A program made the position numbers and the translations under genes. Positions 59,774-64,000 of a stretch of 64,000 nucleotides of DNA are shown piece after piece. Each line of letters begins with the position of its first letter. Within the stretch, counting starts at the first letter, position 1. The stretch is taken from positions 39,274-103,273 of the forward strand of contig UZAN01039879.1 of the NCBI GenBank assembly GCA_900618425.1. Direction: 5' to 3'. The notes beneath the pieces are model-generated. The model searched no databases and was not told where the DNA came from. It was given only the letters and a program-made list of their open reading frames with translations. Origin of the DNA: Echinostoma caproni. Its lineage: Eukaryota; Platyhelminthes; Trematoda; Plagiorchiida; Echinostomatidae.

Positions 59774-62700
59774 TAAATATTTCAATTAACCCGTTTGGTG
59801 CCTGTAAAAAACGGAATGGACTAATCTAAACATTCATCGTCTAAATTCTCTTTTTTTCTACTGACCGAGCCGGGGATTCTGTTTCAAAACGGTTCACCAC
59901 CAGCCGAGATGAAAGTTTCCGGAAGCAGGGAAGTTGTCACCCATGCGCAAACAAATAACCGAATTCCATAAACAGGAGTGAAGGTGAATTCAGTCCAAAC
60001 CGAGTTGCAAGAAGCAGTCCACAACACGTTATAAATCCATGACAAAATGTTTAGTGAAAACATACAGAGAAACATCTTAGTTTCTATTAGGGATTCTGCA
60101 CTCAGAAGTAATCCTCGAAAAAATGCATGAAAGCCCCGTTCTAATATTCTACAGATTAGTAAATTTAGGGAATCATTTACGCTATTTATGGTTACAAGAT
60201 GAATCTTATTGTTACGTTCTGACTAAACACAAGGAAGAAGCGTGTTTTATCTAACAACAAGAGTACTCTCAAAAGACATCTCGGATCTTGATAAATGTTT
60301 GTTTATTGATTAGTTTGAACAAGATCTTTCAAGGATTTCGAGTCATCATATATTTATATTCTTCGCTGTCTTTACAAATCCAAATATTTCACTACTTTTT
60401 AAACTTTTGCTCCATTTTCTCTATTCCAACATTAGATGCTTGAAGTAAGGAGAAATATTTAGCTTTGCATATATTTGCTTATCAAAATCAAAGAGTGGTG
60501 GATACAAACACGACAAAAATGCCTCAAAATTATGAAAAGGATCTCGTCAAGTACTTTATAAAAGATGTACTCCAAGCTATAGAAAACGTGGTCAGTCAAT
60601 AACAATTTTGTGTAGGCCAAACCGCACTGGTAAGACCTTGTGGGCTCAATGAGGTCAAACCATAATCATATAATCAAAATGGGATACTTTTGTATAATAA
60701 ATGTTTCACTTTCATGGTTTTATCCCCTCCCGGTAACAATAGCGGATCCATGAATCGATCGAAACCGCGCATTTCCTATATGCTTGCTCACACACAGGCT
60801 GATTCATTGATTAGCTATTGGTGGATTCAGTGATGCCCACGCCATATGGACCTATCATTCTCGCTCTCAATAATGATTTTCTACGTTCACTCTAAGCCTC
60901 CTGATCCCGCTTTTTATTCTACCAGATCTCATAAAAATAGCCAATAACTTTTATTCTGGGAAAATTCTGAAAAGTGACAATATCGTCCAATTAAAAATGT
61001 TAACCATCTTACGAAAACTGTCTGTAGAACAGACGATTCTGGAAAGGCAAAAGCTTTGCTAATTCCGGATATTTTCTTCTGCACATGATTTAATAATTTC
61101 CCGAGGCTTAGCGTGCTAGGAATTCGGAAATTCTCGGTTATTCTTCAAATGGCGAAGAATGTAGTTTTTTTCTTTCACTAGTAGTGTGAGCTTAGTTACC
61201 GCGTTCTTTGCTAATGGATAATCACTCTTTCCTTTACCAATTTTAAGTCAATATTAAATTTGAATAAAACTAGTAACACAATGTGAGCAGGATTGATTTT
61301 GGCCATCAATTTCACATGTTCTCAATCAGCTGTGTACGCACATTAAATAGGTCGAATTTTATAAGAAGAATACCATATATGGACATTTACATAGAAAAAC
61401 ATGGGTTCAGGCAAAAAGTACTGGGTTGTTGAATCATTAAAACAGTCATTTGGGTATCGGTGCACGAGAAGGAGGATGGGATAATGACTAAAAAGATTCA
61501 GAAAAAGGGAATGTTACCCTAGAAACAGTTACGTAATAGAAAACGATTACTGGAAAAATATTTAATTACTGAAAAAAACAGTGTGGTTGACATTTTTGAG
61601 GTTAATAGAAAATTCGCACGGCTTTCAGATTCACGTACCGAAAGTGGAGAAATTAAATTAAATTATCCAAACTGAGGGATAGTTAAAATGTAGGGTGAAA
61701 TTTTTGGCCGTAGGTTACAGGAAGACATTTGAATGACCCAGTTGCTATCACATTTCCTTTAGGAACCAGTGTTTTCCAGAAAAACCTTCAGTTGATTTTT
61801 AGTATTCACTTAGGCTAATGATATCTTCCGTTAACTCCATCTGAGGAATATGAACGTTTTAACGTTCACTCGGTGAATTGTAGTTGTTCCGAGGTCTCGC
61901 GAACATCACTAGGGTTTTGGAATACGTTCAGTGGATTGAATCACTCTGCTAACCGGTTCGCATGGCTTCCGTAGAAGAGATGAAGAAATAAGGTGATAAA
62001 ATCGAACATTACATATAGAATAACTGATCGTTGATGTGCTGGTTTTTCGCTTCATTACTTTCATTATTTAACCCCGTTCAGTTTCAGATTAACCGTCCAC
62101 ATTTACTTATCTTGTGACTACAGAGATTCTCGAATGACCTGCCATTTTTGCACTAACTCCCGCGATTTCACGAGACCACTTTTGCCTCGCATGAGTACAC
62201 GTTCTCCCCTAATGTGTAATCCTTTCATTACAGTTTCTGTTTTATTTGGTCTAAACACACTAGATGGACAGTTTAAGTGGTATATATTGGCTTAACATAA
62301 ACCCATCGATGGGACAGTATAACTAAATTAGACGAGCTGAGATTAGCCTTGATGAAGCGCAGAATGCTCTCGAAGGAAAGCTAACGCCTTACATAATCCT
62401 GCACTACTCTATTAACCTACATGTTAAAAAATGTGGACGTTCAATCTAGCCTAGGGACCTTGCGGTCGACGCAGAAAATCTATTTCTCGGTGGCCTGGGT
62501 CATTTGACTCCGTTTGTTTGAACAGTAACCTCTCTGTCCTCATTTGCAACCCATCTGATACCACCTATCGTCCCCATTTGTGCAGTTCACCCGAATTGCA
62601 CAAGCTGGTAGCATTCGCATTCCAAAACCTGATTATTTCATTTGTATATACATTCTTTCCAGTACTCGACTTCAAGCTTTTACGTTTTCTTCAAGTGCAG

Positions 62701-64000
62701 CTGCAGTGTATCGTACAGTGGACAAAAGAAAAATCGAATAAATACTGGTTTTGACCAGTATGCGGAGCTGAATGAAGCAATTGTGTTATGTAACCATTGC
62801 TTGAGCCTTTGACAAATCAGACATAATATATACGCTGTAAAGAAGTCACATGCCTCTGCATAAGCCTCACTGGTCTAAAACGTATCAAGGAAGATGAAGG
62901 AGAGCATCTTTTTATTCCCACTGGAACGATGACAATTAGAGTTTCAAATAGAAATTCTGCAAGCACAAAAACTTGATTCAGATGTAATCTCCATGATCTC
63001 AGTGCATAAGACAGCACTGTACGTCTCTTGTACGTTCATATCCTGAGGTATACAATTCCTCTAAAATGCTTGCACCTACTAATTTAAATTGAAGTTTACC
63101 TAATTGTCTTGTCTGACACGCGATCAATCATGAACTGTCAAAACACAACGCTTTTCGGTAAATCAATCAGAACGCTGCATTGTCCACTGCTCCTATGAAG
63201 TTCTACCCGTTTAATTTTTCTCCTTCTTTTGTGATTCAGAAAGTGGCTGCTTCCTACACACAAATGCCGAGCTTGATAATCTTTTCAACTGAAATAAGTC
63301 AACAATATCTGTACTATTATCCACGTATATAACACACATATAACTTAAGTGTAACACAATGTTTAAAATTAAAGAGTTATTTTGGTGGCATTACTCAGTG
63401 AATACTACGAATGGTCATTATACAAAGCTATACATTGAATTATATATACACCAAGTATGACATCAAGGTGTACCCTCCATATGACTAGTTATTCAAGTGA
63501 AACAACCACGAAGTCGATGCTCGTTTAAAACTATCGCAGTCTTTCCAGTAGGTTGGTATATCTAGGAACATTTAACAGGAGCAATCTCTAATTGTGTCCA
63601 CCAAGCACACATGCATAGTGGTATCTAATCAGACAAATAGCCATCTCTTTATAACTGTGTTTGAGTTTGTCTCATGTGTTCATAGTGAACATTCAATTCG
63701 TCTGATGTATGCAAATATAAACAATAATGATAAGGTTTTCTCTTGTAATAAAACACTCATATTCATCGACATAAACACCCGAGTGGACCATTGGTTTCTG
63801 ATGTTTCCGTCCGTTTTAACGTCTTTTAATTGCCTCATTATAATGTGCTTTTTCGCTTTTTGTTGACGCACTGTAGTTATGTGGTTGCTGAATATTCACC
63901 TTTCGAGGTGCATAAGACGAATCTTTGACATGACTTGACTACCGTAAACATCTACCAAGTTTCGTTTCCATTCAAAGCACCTGTTGGAAGTGTAAAATAT

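Larger units (their letters stand above)
55775..64000 (-). other. Upstream intron or 5' region of Cav2
   Basis: The exons for domain I S1-S3 should lie on this side. Searching the minus strand for the S3 pattern NGWNxMDF and for S1/S2 patterns found none. The stretch holds two hammerhead repeats in opposite orientation and an ambiguous base (56534). Otherwise it is AT-rich sequence with no recognised gene. Confidence 0.65.

Noticed and set aside
1..64000. Prokaryotic operon, CRISPR array or phage content
   Set aside because: No long adjacent coding frames, no regularly spaced repeats and clear spliced animal exons throughout.

Overview
The window is eukaryotic genomic DNA, most likely from a flatworm and probably a trematode. 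There is no dense ORF layout. Short exons with GT-AG borders sit in kilobase-scale, AT-leaning introns that carry retroelement debris. The phylum call is an inference from three things: the repeat types (Penelope-like elements with a GIY-YIG domain, and a tRNA-like repeat carrying a hammerhead ribozyme, as known from schistosomes), the large introns and the base composition. The species is not determined.

Nearly everything recognisable belongs to one gene on the minus strand: the pore-forming alpha-1 subunit of a voltage-gated calcium channel of the Cav2 (non-L, presynaptic) class. Fourteen exons were found by eye, running from 55774 down to base 1. They encode domain I from S4 through S5, the pore loop and S6, then the I-II linker with the beta-subunit binding site (AID), then domain II from S1 to the pore loop. 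All 13 junctions agree in phase and give one uninterrupted reading frame of about 512 codons (1537 bp) spread over 55.8 kb. The gene is cut by the left window edge inside the domain II pore. The N-terminus and domain I S1-S3 were not found in 55775-64000, so they probably lie further right. Domains III and IV lie beyond the left edge.

The introns hold the other features. A possible solo LTR lies at 9333-9719. A GC-rich uncharacterised repeat lies at about 18006-18665. Two decayed Penelope-like fragments (about 29.4-30.1 kb and 31.1-32.0 kb) each lie between inverted repeats. Three copies of one tRNA-like repeat with a decayed hammerhead ribozyme lie at 50.1, 58.8 and 59.6 kb. Several microsatellites and homopolymer tracts are present, along with two assembly gaps (23495-23940 and 42154-42980). 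No tRNA or rRNA gene, CRISPR array or convincing second protein-coding gene was found. Most other long open frames look like chance.
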